Of a stretch of 64,000 nucleotides of DNA, positions 12,001 through 40,239 are shown one piece after another. Made by a program: the position numbers and the translations under genes. Every line of letters begins with the position of its first letter. Within the stretch, counting starts at the first letter, position 1. This stretch comes from Syngnathus acus (taxonomy: Eukaryota; Chordata; Actinopteri; Syngnathiformes; Syngnathidae). The notes under the pieces are model-generated. The model did no database searches and was not told the origin of the DNA. It worked only from the letters and a program-made list of their open reading frames with translations. The DNA lies in the NCBI RefSeq assembly GCF_901709675.1, contig NC_051088.1:10008193-10072192 (forward strand). Reading direction: 5' to 3'.

Positions 12001-14959
12001 GGAGACGAGAAGGCCAAGGTCGGGTGCCAGGAGACGCACAATGTTCCCTGGATCGACAGAACTGAATCTAGAAGCAAAGATTTTCAATTTGTAGAAATGA
12101 CAGAAATAACGGGACTACACATTTTATTAATTGCACCTGACAAGACCAGTATCCAAAACCTGAGTATGTTAGCAAGTTAAAGGAGAAGATTCTTGGCAAA
12201 TGCATTGAATGTGAACTCGTACCTCACAATGCCCACATGGTAGAGGAAATCCTCCCAGTAGCCACTAACTGTTAAAAAGATCATCAAGTGAAGCACAAAT
12301 GCAATCAGAACACTTCATGATGGCAGGCAGTGATGTTGGAACAGTATTTTACTCTACCCTGTGGGGTGATGTAGGCAAAAGGGATCTGCATGAAGCATTG
12401 CAGGGTCAGGAACATCAAACTAGCGTAGATGATCCTTCGCAGGAACTGCCCCGTGTTAGCTAAAGAGAAGAAGAAAGAAGTGGTGGTGTCAGGTAGGGTA
12501 GAGCATCCATCTGTCCGTCCGGCCGCCCGCCCGGTAATTTAATGTTATTATTAATGTAAAGTGAGCGTTTTACTTTTTTTGTCTGAACAGTACCTTACTT
12601 AATGATGGTGTCAGTTTGGCCCCTTAACAAACGATTTATTCCAGCAATGTCTCGGAATGGATTCTATTGGACCTTGAGATGTCCCACTGTAGCTTAGTTG
12701 TGTGTTTGTAATGAGACGGTTGAATGCATTATACATAGTGCTAATGATTCTAGCTGAGCCAGCAAGTTTGTTATTGATGTTCAGGTTTTTTTCCCTAAAA
12801 GCTTCATATCACTTCAACTTACCTCTCTCTCCTATAAACGGTATGAATCATACATAATCTCACATACACACAGAGTGAGCGGTGGTCTCGCAATGACCTG
12901 ACAAGCACACCTACGCATTTACACGTATGCAGGATGCTGCATACACACACTTGGGCACTTAGGCAAGCTGATATTAGGAGGGTGAACATCATTGTGGGCT
13001 GGGTGGAGCTTTAAGAGACTCAAAGACTGAAAGGCAAACAGTTTTTAGATGGACAGTAAAAGAATGGAGGAATGCTGACGTTACAACTTTTAATTCCTTA
13101 CTGTAATTACCAAGCTATGTATAATTGATTTGACTATTCCAAGTTCAACCACATCCCCTTTACAAAGTGCGTGTGTTAGTGTGAGTGAGTGTGGGTGTGT
13201 GTGCGGAGGGTTGTAATTCATTAGAATATAGGAAGCAATACCCTAAAATACCCTCATCCAAAATCAGCAAACAGGCTCCAGCTAACCCGTGACCTTGATT
13301 GCGACAAACGCTGTAGAAAATGGATGGGTGGCTAGATGCATAATTCTACGAAATTGCAGATCTGAATTGTGTTTTTTAGGAACATGTTCAAAACTAGAGC
13401 AACTCTCACCTTTCAGTGTGAGCAAACTTGGGTTTGGCATCAGCGGCAAGGTGAGTAGAAACAGGAAGTAGACCACCGACAGTCCATTGTATCGGAAAAC
13501 GGCCGCTGTGTTGAGAAAACAGTTTCGATTTTATTTCATCAGCCTTCTGACAAAACCGGCTACACTGTGCCCATTACCAGAACATCACCCAACTAGGAAT
13601 TTCCTAAAATGAACCTTTGGTGCTCGCCACAGTTTGACATGAAGCCATAAATTGTTTTGGGTTTTTTTTTCAGGCAAAACTTGATTTTTAATGATAGCTC
13701 TCCACCACCAAATACTTTCACTTCTTGTTTCCTTTCTCTTTTAATGTCTGCGATTTGCGAGTGAAGAGTCCAGAGGATTCCAGCCCCTCCTCAGGTCCAA
13801 AGTCAGGTTTGGCTCCTGCTCACATGTAACCCCAATGTTGATATGCGCTTTGGAAAATGGATGGAGGGATTCTAATGTGTAAAATCCCACTATCAAAAGA
13901 AGAAAGAAGTGACTGAACTTGAACAAGCACATTTAACTAAGCTACTAAACTATTCAGGATGCATTAAGATATTCTGCTCTCTCAAATAAAAAAAACAAGC
14001 ATATAAAGTTTAAGATATTGTTATAATTTACTTTGTGTACGTGTGTGCGCATGCATTTCTCGAGGAAGACATTGTAATCTATTTGTTTTACTGCCATTTT
14101 AGTCTTTTTATGCTCTGTGATTCATGCATGATTTATGAGGATTAATTGTGTGTGTGTGTGTGTGTGTGTATGTGTGTGTTTCTTCTTCTTTGGTGTTTAT
14201 TTCCAGAATTTTTTTAACACTAAAAAAAATCATATTTATCGGCCATATAGCATAATTGCCTAAATTATATTTCAAAGTTTTTGGAATACACATTGGTACT
14301 TTTGTTTTAACATATTGTGAGAAAAACATCAACCGGATTAGTAAATCAGTAAGCAAAGGGAAAAATACACATTAGAAAAAGTCCCAGTTTGTGTTTTTCT
14401 TTTTGTATTCCAATTATGCTATGTGGCCGACAATACATATATTAATAAATTATCGATCCTTTTTTGATACTCCCCCAAAAAAACAAAATAATAAACCGTC
14501 ATTTTTCAAAATGCAAATAATTATAATAATTATTATTTCACAAAAGGGAGCTTACCTCATTTGGGTTATTAAAATATTGAAGTCAAACTCTATTTACTTG
14601 TTTGCATTTGTGAACCCCCCCCCAAAAAAAGAAAATTGGGGAGTTGAATATTCGGCTAATTTCTGAATTTTTGTGAAAGCTCAAAATTTCACGACAGATA
14701 GACTAAGTTGGTGTAGCACTGGATATGTGCTGTTCTTGGTTCTGAACTTTTATCCACTTTTGTTTAGAATACACGAGAAACATCACACACAGTGGTTTCG
14801 TGGTTGTCTTTGCCCATGCATATCAATATTCTCCCAAATGTTGTAAAAATACGACAAATAAGCGAATCACTCTCTCAGACATAATTAAGACTCACCAGCG
14901 AGTAGCGTGAGTGGCAGTAATAAGTTGTACAGCATCCCGACCACCATGTCCCCAGCCAT
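1..14959 (-). CDS. Piezo-family mechanosensitive cation channel, PIEZO2-like third paralogue (N-terminal ~1,439 residues; 3' part off window)
   Basis: Subunit of a trimeric plasma-membrane channel opened by membrane tension. I placed 33 exons on the minus strand: 14896-14959, 13410-13505, 12358-12459, 12223-12268, 11908-12061, 11639-11840, 10697-10910, 10436-10601, 9641-9733, 9160-9201, 8947-9079, 8681-8826, 7915-8181, 6695-6800, 6495-6616, 6334-6393, 5572-5720, 5345-5509, 4976-5035, 4871-4912, 4658-4690, 4370-4485, 4051-4235, 3802-3978, 3186-3344, 2889-3089, 2599-2803, 2379-2480, 2129-2294, 1528-1771, 618-714, 131-290, 1-44. Every join keeps codon phase. The start (MAGDMVVGM) has G at -3 and +4. 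Conserved Piezo strings include FRYNGLS, LLAPDLG, KYFVNFFFYKFGLE, VNVIGQRMDFYA, WPKYCCF, FITGTTRINIFCMGYL and SRGAELFEA. These favour PIEZO2 over PIEZO1 (QRMDFYA, GDNVEIS, SYLDMVKVF), but the cytosolic loops are shorter than in PIEZO2. Only the N-terminal blade is present; beam, anchor, cap and pore exons lie to the left. The acceptor of exon 4976-5035 (tttaag) is the least certain. Linkage to gnas and vapb suggests a distinct ohnologue, so I leave the symbol blank. Confidence 0.93.
946..1262 (+). repeat. tRNA-derived SINE (about 315 bp) in a Piezo intron
   Basis: The 5' head looks like a tRNA, with an A-box-like stretch (CCTAGTGGTAG, 961-971) and a B-box (GGTTCAAACC, 1001-1010). A family-type body follows, and the 3' end is a short tandem tail (ctttaatcttaatctta). 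I recognise the body as an abundant euteleost SINE. It lies in the intron between Piezo exons 618-714 and 1528-1771, antisense to the gene. Confidence 0.8.
4658..5035 (-). other. Cluster of three in-frame small exons in the Piezo cytosolic loop (33, 42 and 60 nt)
   Basis: Three consecutive small exons (4976-5035, 4871-4912, 4658-4690) all have lengths divisible by three and the same phase-2 boundaries. Any combination can therefore be skipped without a frameshift. They encode a charged, Lys/Glu-rich linker (for example IKENIEKLRKR) between membrane units. Symmetric exons of this type suggest a cassette region for alternative splicing. Splicing of Piezo2 loops is known in mammals, but I cannot show it happens here. 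Confidence 0.6.
7290..7400 (-). repeat. Possible decayed Tc1/mariner transposase fragment
   Basis: In a Piezo intron a short minus-strand reading frame contains QLWSDRAKSVFGEDNGTW. This faintly resembles the LWSDE(T)K...FG stretch around the catalytic Asp of Tc1-type transposases. No inverted repeats were found and the rest of the frame does not match. Low confidence. Confidence 0.25.
8270..8365. repeat. Short imperfect direct repeat in a Piezo intron
   Basis: Two copies of a unit of about 25 bp, reading cgttcagMCctatttgattatttt, begin near 8279 and 8341 with about 40 bp between them. The origin is unknown; it may be a fragment of an old mobile element. Confidence 0.5.
9287..9454. mobile_element. 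Palindromic MITE with TA target site in a Piezo intron
   Basis: The terminal inverted repeats are about 25 bp and near-perfect: CCGTAATTTTCGGACTATAA at the left, and its reverse complement TTATAGTCCGAAAATTACGG at the right. Both ends are flanked by TA. Internal subrepeats of 'agtataagtcgc' are present. There is no coding capacity. I recognise it as a widespread vertebrate 'ttcggactataag' non-autonomous element. It can fold into a long hairpin. Confidence 0.85.
10085..10315. repeat. Probable retroelement 3'-end fragment in a Piezo intron
   Basis: The stretch starting 'gaatgagaatagttttattgtcattgcac' and running to the 'caaaacaaaacaaaac' run resembles the tail of a dispersed non-LTR element common in fish. 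No reading frame of note is present. Family assignment would need a repeat library. Confidence 0.4.
11470..11540 (-). repeat. Short inverted SINE fragment in a Piezo intron
   Basis: 'cgcgtagaacctgaaccgattgccagtcaaatccagggcacataaagacaca' is a diverged reverse complement of the 'tgccctgcgattggctggcaaccggttcagggt' segment of the SINE family. Confidence 0.55.
13281..13332 (+). repeat. 3'-end SINE fragment in a Piezo intron
   Basis: 'ggctccagctaacccgtgaccttgattgcgacaaacgctgtagaaaatggatggg' matches the tail of the SINE family represented at 44264-44607, with several substitutions. Confidence 0.6.
14147..14180. repeat. (TG)n microsatellite in Piezo intron 1
   Basis: An alternating TG run with one TA interruption. 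It lies between Piezo exons 1 and 2. Confidence 0.9.
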
Positions 14960-17280
14960 GACGCCTGTCTTCTTTAACGATGCTTATCTTCCTCACTTTT
15001 CAACGTCCTCACAAGCAGGTCAATGTTTTGAAAATCTACATGGTCTCACGCATGATCCAAGAAGGAGAGGCTGGGCCAGAATAAAGTTTGGGATTCTCGG
15101 AGCCCAAGAGAATGCGAAGACTTCTCCTCTTATGAATGAGGGTGAAGAGTGCCTCTGGTCTTCTACAGTCCCTCTTTTCCGCTCCCTCACCTCTCTCGAG
15201 CTCTCTTTCTCTCTCAAACATACTAATGGCTTGTGACCAAACATTGCTGTTACTATGCTGAAATTGAGGCTAATCTCCCTCTGGGGGACAGTCTGCTGTC
15301 ATTATATCACCGACAATCATAAATATAACGCTCGTAAAATAGAGTGACTTGGTCAATTGTTATTGCGATCGTCGTCCTGTGGCATTTGCCTCATTTCTGT
15401 GAGCGTTCACTTTTGTGAACATATGATTGTTAATAGAATTGTATATAATTAGTTAATTAGCATTCTGCATATCTGACACCAGGATCATGATCACACTGCA
15501 CTTTTGTTTGCTTACAGTGGCATAAGGCTGGCTCATCATATCTGAGCTGCAGGGTGAAGGGAAGTGTATCTAATATTCATGGCTGCCGGGCCATTAAGCA
15601 CTGGTGTGACGACAGAGGAATGATCAGTGCTTGGACAAGCAAAACTGATTTTTTTTTGTTCCGCAATATTTGAAAATAAGTGACACCCATTTGAACAACG
15701 GATGTGAATTAGGTGGAAACGACTAGACTGGCCATCTGGTAAAAAGGGCAAACACACAGTGGGCTGGTGTCTTTCTTTCAGGGCCAATGTGTTGTTTTCA
15801 ATTATTAGTTTCCTCCATTTTACCCGCAATTTAGAGGGAGTAGCCTTTTGATTAATTTACAGTATAAACAACAAACTAAGCCAATCAACATCGCTGGCAG
15901 AACTATGTGCTAGCCAGGGGTGGTCAGGAGTCTTGTCTGAATACAAATTTGATAAAAATCTATTTTTAGAATTAAATGTTTATGAGTCATTGTGGTTTTT
16001 AGATATGATTTTCATGAATGGGAGATTAATCGTAGTTTGCAAAATGAGATCCCTTTTACTGTTCTGAAAACAGTTTGGAAAAGGGCCGTTTTTGATCCCG
16101 GTGCAAAAAGAAAAATCTGGAAAAGTAAGCTTAGATGAGTTTGGAGGGGAAGAATAAGATCATAAGAACAGATGAGTCTCTCAGGGCTGATACTGCTGTG
16201 CAAACTAGGATCAATGATGATGTATTCACATTCCTTTGATTAAGCTCTTTTAAACATTTTTAAAATCAATTCCACTATGACGTCTTTTTGTAATGTTAGT
16301 AAGCTATTTTTATATATTCCTTTTGCTTTTAAAGGTCTCTTAATTATTGTTTTAGTAAATGCATTTACACACGGTGCCTTGTGTAGGATATGTTCTAAAT
16401 ACATAAATTTACTTTTACTTTCTTTGTTTCTTCTGGATGAATTGGAAAAAGTTCACTTTAAAGAAGCGCCTGAGACCGAATCACGTTGTTATCTAATTTT
16501 ACAAGGTTACAATGCTAATGTTTGTGGTCCACGGAAAATATAATTTAGTTCTATTTAGCATTAGAAATAACAAATCTTGAATATACTGTTGGCTATGTAG
16601 ACCTCAGCTCCTCAGCACTTCTACCAGGTTCAATTTAAATACGGAAAAGGTTATCTATGCTCAAATAATCTTGAGTTTAAGGTGCAAATTATTAGCCCCT
16701 GGGCCAACAGTGCCATCTCGTCCTATATTTTGTTCCCTCCCGTTCTGAAAATAAAGAGTAAATCACGCTGATTCTTGAGGGCTCCAGCACAGAGTTGGGA
16801 GAGTGCTGCCACCTTCTGTTTGAAGAACGTCAAAGCAATAGAATTTCAGGTCTCACTTTTTGTGTTTGATGTTCCTAAATCTGCAGTACCTCTATCACAA
16901 ATACATTGACATGCTCGGTTATAAAAGGAATATTCTGCAGTAGAACGGTCCAAAACGTCTCTCGAAATAGTGTCTCAATATTTTTGCCCACATCGAGATA
17001 CACTGAAAAATGGTGCCTTGATCTTACTCAATTTTATTTTAATAAGTGTAAGCGTTTGCACGAAATAAAATGTATCTGGGTCCAGATTGATTTTATTTCC
17101 TGCAACCACTTGGTAAAATTGAATTAAGTAAATAAAAAAAACCAACTTTTTTTCAGTGTAGTTACATGATGCATTAACATTGGTTAATTTCCAGCACACA
17201 ACTGTGCACACTGGTTAAAGACTCACTGATTCAAGCCATTAACTTCTGACCTTTATTTTAGTTTACTAAAGCTTTTGTCA
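14960..17280. other. Intergenic region between the Piezo and gnas 5' ends (left part)
   Basis: This stretch begins with the Piezo 5' UTR and promoter, probably within the first 300 bp. I see no convincing protein-coding exon, RNA gene or well-bounded mobile element in the rest. It is AT-rich. The two genes are divergently transcribed, with start codons about 4 kb apart. Confidence 0.7.
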
Positions 17281-17302
17281 CCCGGAAGTAGGTGTGACGT
17301 CA
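17281..17302 (+). promoter_or_regulatory. ETS site plus perfect CRE upstream of gnas
   Basis: CCGGAAGT (17282-17289, ETS core) is followed six bases later by the full palindromic cAMP-response element TGACGTCA (17295-17302). They lie 1.65 kb upstream of the gnas start codon, just before the CT tract and the GC-rich leader. Binding by GABP/ETS factors and CREB/ATF is inferred from motif identity only. Confidence 0.6.
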
Positions 17303-17366
17303 TGGCGAGACCACCGACGCCTGGTCACATGACCATGAAATCAAGCCCCTAACTACAGCGTCACTG

Positions 17367-17466
<100 letters not shown>

Positions 17467-17639
17467 CTTCCCAGGGTTCACTGAGCGCGGCGTGGCCCCA
17501 CCCCGTCTCTCCCAGACTCTTGCCTAGCCCTACCTCAATGTAGGCTCCTGTTCTCGGGAAAGGAGAGCAAGAGGAAAGGGGGAGGAATATAAAGAAAAAA
17601 GAATAAGCTCCAAGAAGAAACATTACTTCCCTTGCTTTG

Positions 17640-31088
<13,449 letters not shown>

Positions 31089-31455
31089 TGGGACGGCAAA
31101 AAAAAAAACGTAAAGGAAAAAGCAAATCAAAAACAGAACAAACTTGGGAACACCCTGAGTCTTTGAACTCTTCCACAGACATGCCAAAAAGACACGTCAC
31201 ACAGTACACGATGCCAACTTCCCCTTGCTGCTAACTCCGAGTCTGGGGGGGGCGTGGCCTAAAGCCAACATTCACTTTGGCCACTTTCCTCCTCTTTCAC
31301 GCAGTCTGGACTGGAATTCACTTTACATTTGCAGCCACGTGGAGTGCTGCTACTTTGATGGAACGAGCAAACTGTAACAGATCTCATCTACTACACAGAA
31401 ATAAGTGTCATGCTCAGGATTTTGGATCAAACCGTACATGTGAGCATGAGGATGC

Positions 31456-31456
31456 G

Positions 31457-31499
<43 letters not shown>
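31456..31499. repeat. (GC)n(CA)n microsatellite in the gnas 3' UTR
   Basis: A gcgcgcgcgc run passes directly into an uninterrupted (CA)n run. Alternating purine-pyrimidine of this length favours Z-DNA and length variation. Confidence 0.93.
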
Positions 31500-31503
<4 letters not shown>

Positions 31504-32536
31504 GTCCTTCCTCTCACATATGCATATCGCGATATTCAAAAGTAACATCAAATCTGCATTTACTGAGTTGCAAAAGAAATCCAGAAACTGTTATGCAGAG
31601 TGGCCTCCCACTTTTATTTTGATTTTTTTTTTCTCCAACCCATTGGAGCCCAGTTGCAGGGTTGACAAGTTTAAAAGCAAAGAAAGAGGTGTTTTCTTTG
31701 TCTTGTCCGCAAATGGGACAGGTGTCTCCCTTCGGCCCCCTGCTGGAATTTGAAATCAACACAAGGACAATGGAACGGAGGAACCATCCCTCCTCCACTT
31801 GACTAAAAATGATACATCGTACGTTTGAGTTGAAGACTTCTATGGGACTTAGCAAACGGGGAAAAAAAAGTATCCAATACAGTATCTAAGTTAAAGAAAA
31901 ATATCTTTTGCCAACACAACTGTTTGTTTGTTTTTTCTTACTTTTGGGGGTCTGTGTGGACTTGTGTGCCATTGTGCCCTGCGTGGTCTTTTTCTCTCAT
32001 TTTCTCCTCCTTCCTCAAACCACCGCTTTTTCTCTTCTGACTTACATCTGCACTAGAGAGGGAAAAAAAAAAAGAAGAATTCTAAAATGTAAAGGGAGGA
32101 AGAAAATGGCAAAAACAAACAGGACACTTTATCTCCCTGAAATCTCCCTCCCCCCGTCTCTGTCTATTTTACTTTACTGCTGAACTATTATTCTTGTACA
32201 GACTGTAAAATGTATTATTTTGTACAACTTTATTGAGGAAAAAATAACTTTTAGAAGATCCCTGTGCCTTGATCACGACAGTACGTGTATAATGAGCTAA
32301 AGTGGGTGTCATACTGCGCTGTATAGCTTGGCCAATTAATACCAACCCCTTCGCTTCACCACTTCCTTCCTTTTCGTTATCTTCATCCTCCAGGCTGTCT
32401 CGCGCTCTCCTTTGGGGACCTGAGGGACAAACATTTGTAGCTTTTTGTAGGCTCATTTCTCTTCCTCATTTTTCCCCCTTTATGATTTAAATTTCTCTTT
32501 TTGGATCCATACCCCTCCTCACCCGAAAGAATGAAT

Positions 32537-32542
32537 AATAAA
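32537..32542 (+). terminator. gnas: gnas poly(A) signal AATAAA
   Basis: The first strong AATAAA after the gnas stop codon, followed by a T-rich stretch. Confidence 0.65.
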
Positions 32543-32560
32543 ATATATATGGGTTTTAAA

Positions 32561-34300
32561 ATCAAAAGTATTTTATTAGGAATCATATGGCAAACTGTAC
32601 ACTCAACAGTGTCCATCTTGCTTCTAAGTTAAATCCTTTCAACGGAAGTTCTTTTGTTTTCTCGCATACATTTTGGAAAGTTTAAAAGGGAAAATGATCA
32701 GATTCAAAACATTGCCTTGTTTTTACACGAGTCATGTTTTTCCTACCCAAATATCTCCTAAAAAAACAACCAAAAATCCTTTTCATTTTATTTGTGGAGA
32801 AAGGGGGGGCAATGGGTCCTTCTTCCCTAGCGTGCACATCAGTCATCTCTCATTATATGTATGCATCATTTATGCGTCTTCTGAAACGGAGCTCTTGAGA
32901 AATAAAGATTCTTTTGGGGGGGTGAAAACAGCACCAGGCCCGTCCTTACACATGCAACAACACAACACTCGAGACGCAAGCTGCGTGTTGCTACTCCCTT
33001 AAATTGCAGGAGAATGTGGAATTTCCTGCTATGTTAGTCTTTCCTCATCTGATCTGCAGTAGTTCTTCAAAGGGCTCAGCATGAAGTGTCCTCAAATGAC
33101 TTTCTCACAGCTGCACCATTGATCTGAAGTACATAGTCTGGACACTGGAAATTAAAATTGTCTAACAAGCATACTTTGTTGCCTTTGCCAGTCCTGGGCA
33201 GTAAAATCTACTTTTGTAATGATACAGTAAAACTGCTAAGATCAAACAAATTTGAGAGTACCACTTGGCCTTAGTCATTTGCAATTAGAATTCATCTTAC
33301 CTGTCTCCATAATGAGAACAAGCGTTATAAAAAAATTCCATCCTTTACTGAGCCAAGACCTGCATTTTACATTAGAAAAATGTCATGGCAAAACATCAAA
33401 ATAAAAATATCACACATCCAATCAACAAATTTGCTCTATCATCCCTAATAATGTTACTATTAATAATGTTTTAATTTAAAAAATAATTTAAAATTAATCA
33501 TGATGAAACTAACCGAAATCAATATAAATAACAGTTTCTTGAAATCTGCCGATGGTCACATTTTCAAATGATTGCTTACACAACATTCCTAGAAACGCAC
33601 AATATCTCATCACTGGTAAGATATTTTTAGAACAGGTTCACTGGCTACTCATTTAGTCCTTGGGGGCTACCTGGGGTCCATGAGCACCACATTGGTGATC
33701 CCCGTAAAATGAAAAAAGTTTTTTTTTTGCTCCATTGGTAAGCCATCAAACACCTGAAATTTGCGAATATTACATGACAATGCTCCCTTGTCTAAAATTG
33801 ATACATAATGTTTGTTTATGTATTTATTTAACTATTTGAATAGGGACAATGCACATTAATGAACATCAGTATAAAACCAAATATAAATATGCCGGAATAT
33901 AGCTACAAAGCTAGTTTTCAGCCGTAGTCCCCAGGCAGGCCAATACAGAAGAAAGAAAATATAACATACATATAAATTCATACATACATATAAATACATC
34001 CATCCATCCATTTTTTTTATTTCGCCTGTCCCCATGGGGGTCACGGGCGTGCTGGAGCCTATCCCAGCAGTCAGCAAACAAGATTAACAAAGCCAGTCAT
34101 TTACTTACTTATTTAACGCTCTTTGCGTGAGTGTAAATTACAGCATCATCTGCATAAATTTGAAAATTCACGTTATTACATGTTTTGGGATCATTTATGT
34201 AAAGGGAGAATATCGGGGGGAAATTTTCAACAATTGAGTTGAGTAACTCATTTTACCCACATTTTAATTGTTGATTCTACAAAACTACAATGAAATGAAA
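32561..34300. other. Intergenic spacer gnas-vapb (left part)
   Basis: No exon could be supported. It holds AT-rich sequence and a dispersed-repeat-like body near 33820-33960 ('agggacaatgcacattaatgaacatcagtataaa'), plus an inverted SINE tail at 33994-34076 listed separately. Confidence 0.6.
33994..34076 (-). repeat. Inverted 3' fragment of the teleost SINE
   Basis: Reads in reverse 'gctgggataggctccagcacgcccgtgacccc...gacaggcg' before the catccatcca tail. It matches the 3' end of the copies at 34306 and 44264 in opposite orientation. Confidence 0.75.
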
Positions 34301-34305
34301 AATGT

Positions 34306-34624
34306 AAGGTGGCACTGGTTATCACGTCCGCCTCACAGTTCAGAGGATGCGGGTTCGATTCCACCTCCGGCCCTCCCTGTGTGGAGTTTGCATGTTCTCC
34401 CTGTGCCCCCGTGGGTTTTCATCTTCCCACATCTCAAAAACATGCATGGTAGGCCGACTGAGCACTCCAAATTGCCCCCAAGTGTGATTGCGGATGATTG
34501 TTCGTCTCTGTGTGCCCTGCAATTGGCTGGCAACCGGTTCAGGGTGTCCCCCGCCTACTACCCGATGACTGCTGGGTTCCAGCACGCCCGCGACCCCTGT
34601 GGGGACAAGCGGTACAGAAAGTAG
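34306..34624 (+). repeat. Full-length tRNA-derived SINE upstream of vapb
   Basis: The tRNA-like head includes 'ggtggcactggttatcacgt' and a B-box (GGGTTCGATTCC, near 34351). The conserved body follows (tggagtttgcatgttctccc, ggctggcaaccggttcaggg), ending at 'gacaagcggtacagaaagtag'. Body and length match the copy at 44264-44607. It lies about 0.5 kb upstream of the vapb start codon. Confidence 0.88.
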
Positions 34625-35137
34625 ATTACTTTCAATGGACCGATACAAAATTGGTACAGTAGGTATCACATTGATGAAATGAATGACTTATTGTTTTACG
34701 TTCTATTTATATGTATAGTTTATTTTTTAATAAGTACTTTACGTGTTTTATACACATTTATATATAACTATATGTGTATACATTCGCTCTCTTATATGCA
34801 AATTAGTAACAATATTCAAGGTCCCGCCCCTTCGCCAAGTCCACTTTCTTGTCTTCGCCGTCTCTCCTTTCGCTGCTACGCTAGCATACTTAGCAAATTA
34901 GCTTCCAGCAGCTGTCGCTAGCAATCAGTCAGTGAGTCAGGCGGGCAGTTTACCCGGTGCCCCTTTCACATTATATCCGTAGTCGTAGTCGCAGTCCGCC
35001 CCCTTCTCGCCTCGCAGGAAGCCGCGTACGTCAGTATTTTTCGTTCCGGAGCCAACCAGCTGCAACCTCGCCTCTCCCTGCTACCTGTGATCCAGATCGT
35101 TGCCTTCGCCGCCCCGACAAGGAAGAAGCTCTGGGTC

Positions 35138-38614
<3,477 letters not shown>

Positions 38615-39351
38615 ACGCACAGACAGACTACACGTGATGGGACGAATGGACAGACAGATGGATGGCATGGACGGACACGTGTCATTGACGGCAACATGAA
38701 GTCTTCTTGGCTTTACATTTTCTCTTGTTCTTATTGTTAACCCTCAAGGCAATATTGTTCTGGCTCGTCATGGCAGAGCTAAAAAGAAACCTTTGAATGT
38801 GTTCTGAGAAAACAAAGAAGCTAAACCTTGACTTTTCTGTCTTTCTTTTTTTTTTTTTTCTGTGTGTGAAATGATCACCTTCAACTCCAGTGACTCCGTC
38901 CTTAGCTCTCGATCCTTACGAGCTTGCACGGGTAATGATTAGTGGTGATGTGGCTCAAGGCTTCCATTGATTCCCGACTGATGACACTTAAAACCAACAC
39001 ATTCTCTTATTACTGATAATACACACAGAGATTGAACACTAGTGAAGTGAGCATTTATATTCTGGACTTCCAACTTTGTGTGTCTGTTTGTGTGTGTTTG
39101 TGTATTGCGGGTGAGAGGGTGGATGCTTGCAAAAGAAGAGCACATGTCAGATATCCTGTTATAAGTTATTGGGGGTTTTGTTCAGTATCTGCTATCAGAA
39201 CCATAAAGAGAATATCTTCTAGTCATATGATTAAAAAATGTATTCGGTTTTCCCAGACTGCACTTTGCCAGCAATGGCCCTCCACTTGTGTGCGGAAAGA
39301 GTGTAGCCGCCAACTCATTAAACTTCATGCAAAACCAATGTGGACGTTTTC

Positions 39352-39357
39352 AATAAA
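39352..39357 (+). terminator. vapb: vapb poly(A) signal AATAAA
   Basis: The clearest AATAAA downstream of the vapb stop, implying a 3' UTR of about 0.75 kb. Confidence 0.6.
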
Positions 39358-39374
39358 CACTTGTATGCAACAAC

Positions 39375-40100
39375 AGTTCAAGCTGTCACTGCTTTGTATT
39401 TGGCCGCCTGCCTGCTTCTGAATCTTGAGTGTTTCTACAATTTAAATTGGAAATTAATTTTTTATTTTATGTGAATATATATGTGTACACACAATTGCAA
39501 GAAAGAGTATGTGAACCCAGTTGCAAAAAGGTCATCTGAAACTAATATCACACAAATAACAGTTTTTGTATTTTTATTTGCTACACAATAAAACCCCTAG
39601 GCTAGTAATTTCAACCACACAGGCACAGCTAAGTCTTTTTTTTTTTTAATGCAGTTGGTAAACAATGCCAGGCCCGGGGACTGCCAGAATGCCATTAAAG
39701 GTCCTAAGTAAGGCTGTGATTTTGTCAAAATACTAATAAAAATAAATAGCATAAAAAGTTTGAAATTTAATCTATTGAGGGATTTTACTGTAAAAAGTAG
39801 GAACGTTCTCAAAATGTTTTGAATGACCCACACTGCTCCTATTTGGAATAAAAAAGTTGGGGAAGAAAAAAAAAAAACTGAACTACGGTAAAAGTGGCAG
39901 TTTTAGAATAAAAGTTTGAATGGTTTGAATCGGTGGCAAAGACACAAAAAAAAGTAACGAAATAATGCAACTATTTTTAGTGTATTGTCTTTAGAATTCA
40001 CATAATTAACAACCGTCCGGAAAAAAAAGACATTCTGTTGACTTTTCTGTCATAACGCATATGTCCGGCAGATGGAGACAGATCACCACTAATGGGTGTC
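39375..40100. other. Intergenic spacer vapb-chmp4b
   Basis: AT-rich, with several A/T homopolymers. No exon or bounded repeat was identified. The chmp4b promoter must lie in the last few hundred bases. Confidence 0.6.
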
Positions 40101-40239
40101 GTCAATGTAGATCGTGACATCACCCGGCCTTGTCCCGGAAATAGAGAAACGTCAACAATCCTCTCGGCAGGGCCGTGTCAAGAGTAGCCAAGCAGCGAGG
40201 TATATTTTGGATACTGTATTAGTGTGTAGCATCGCAGCG

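Larger units (their letters stand above)
31089..32560 (+). other. gnas: gnas 3' UTR
   Basis: About 1.45 kb from the stop codon to the first strong poly(A) signal. It contains a (GC)n/(CA)n microsatellite and a pyrimidine-rich stretch. Open frames inside it, one with a His/Thr run translated from the CA repeat, are not considered genes. Confidence 0.7.

Noticed and set aside
31277-31753. 158-codon plus-strand ORF downstream of gnas
   Set aside because: It lies in the gnas 3' UTR and its His-Thr run comes from the CA repeat. No recognisable domain.
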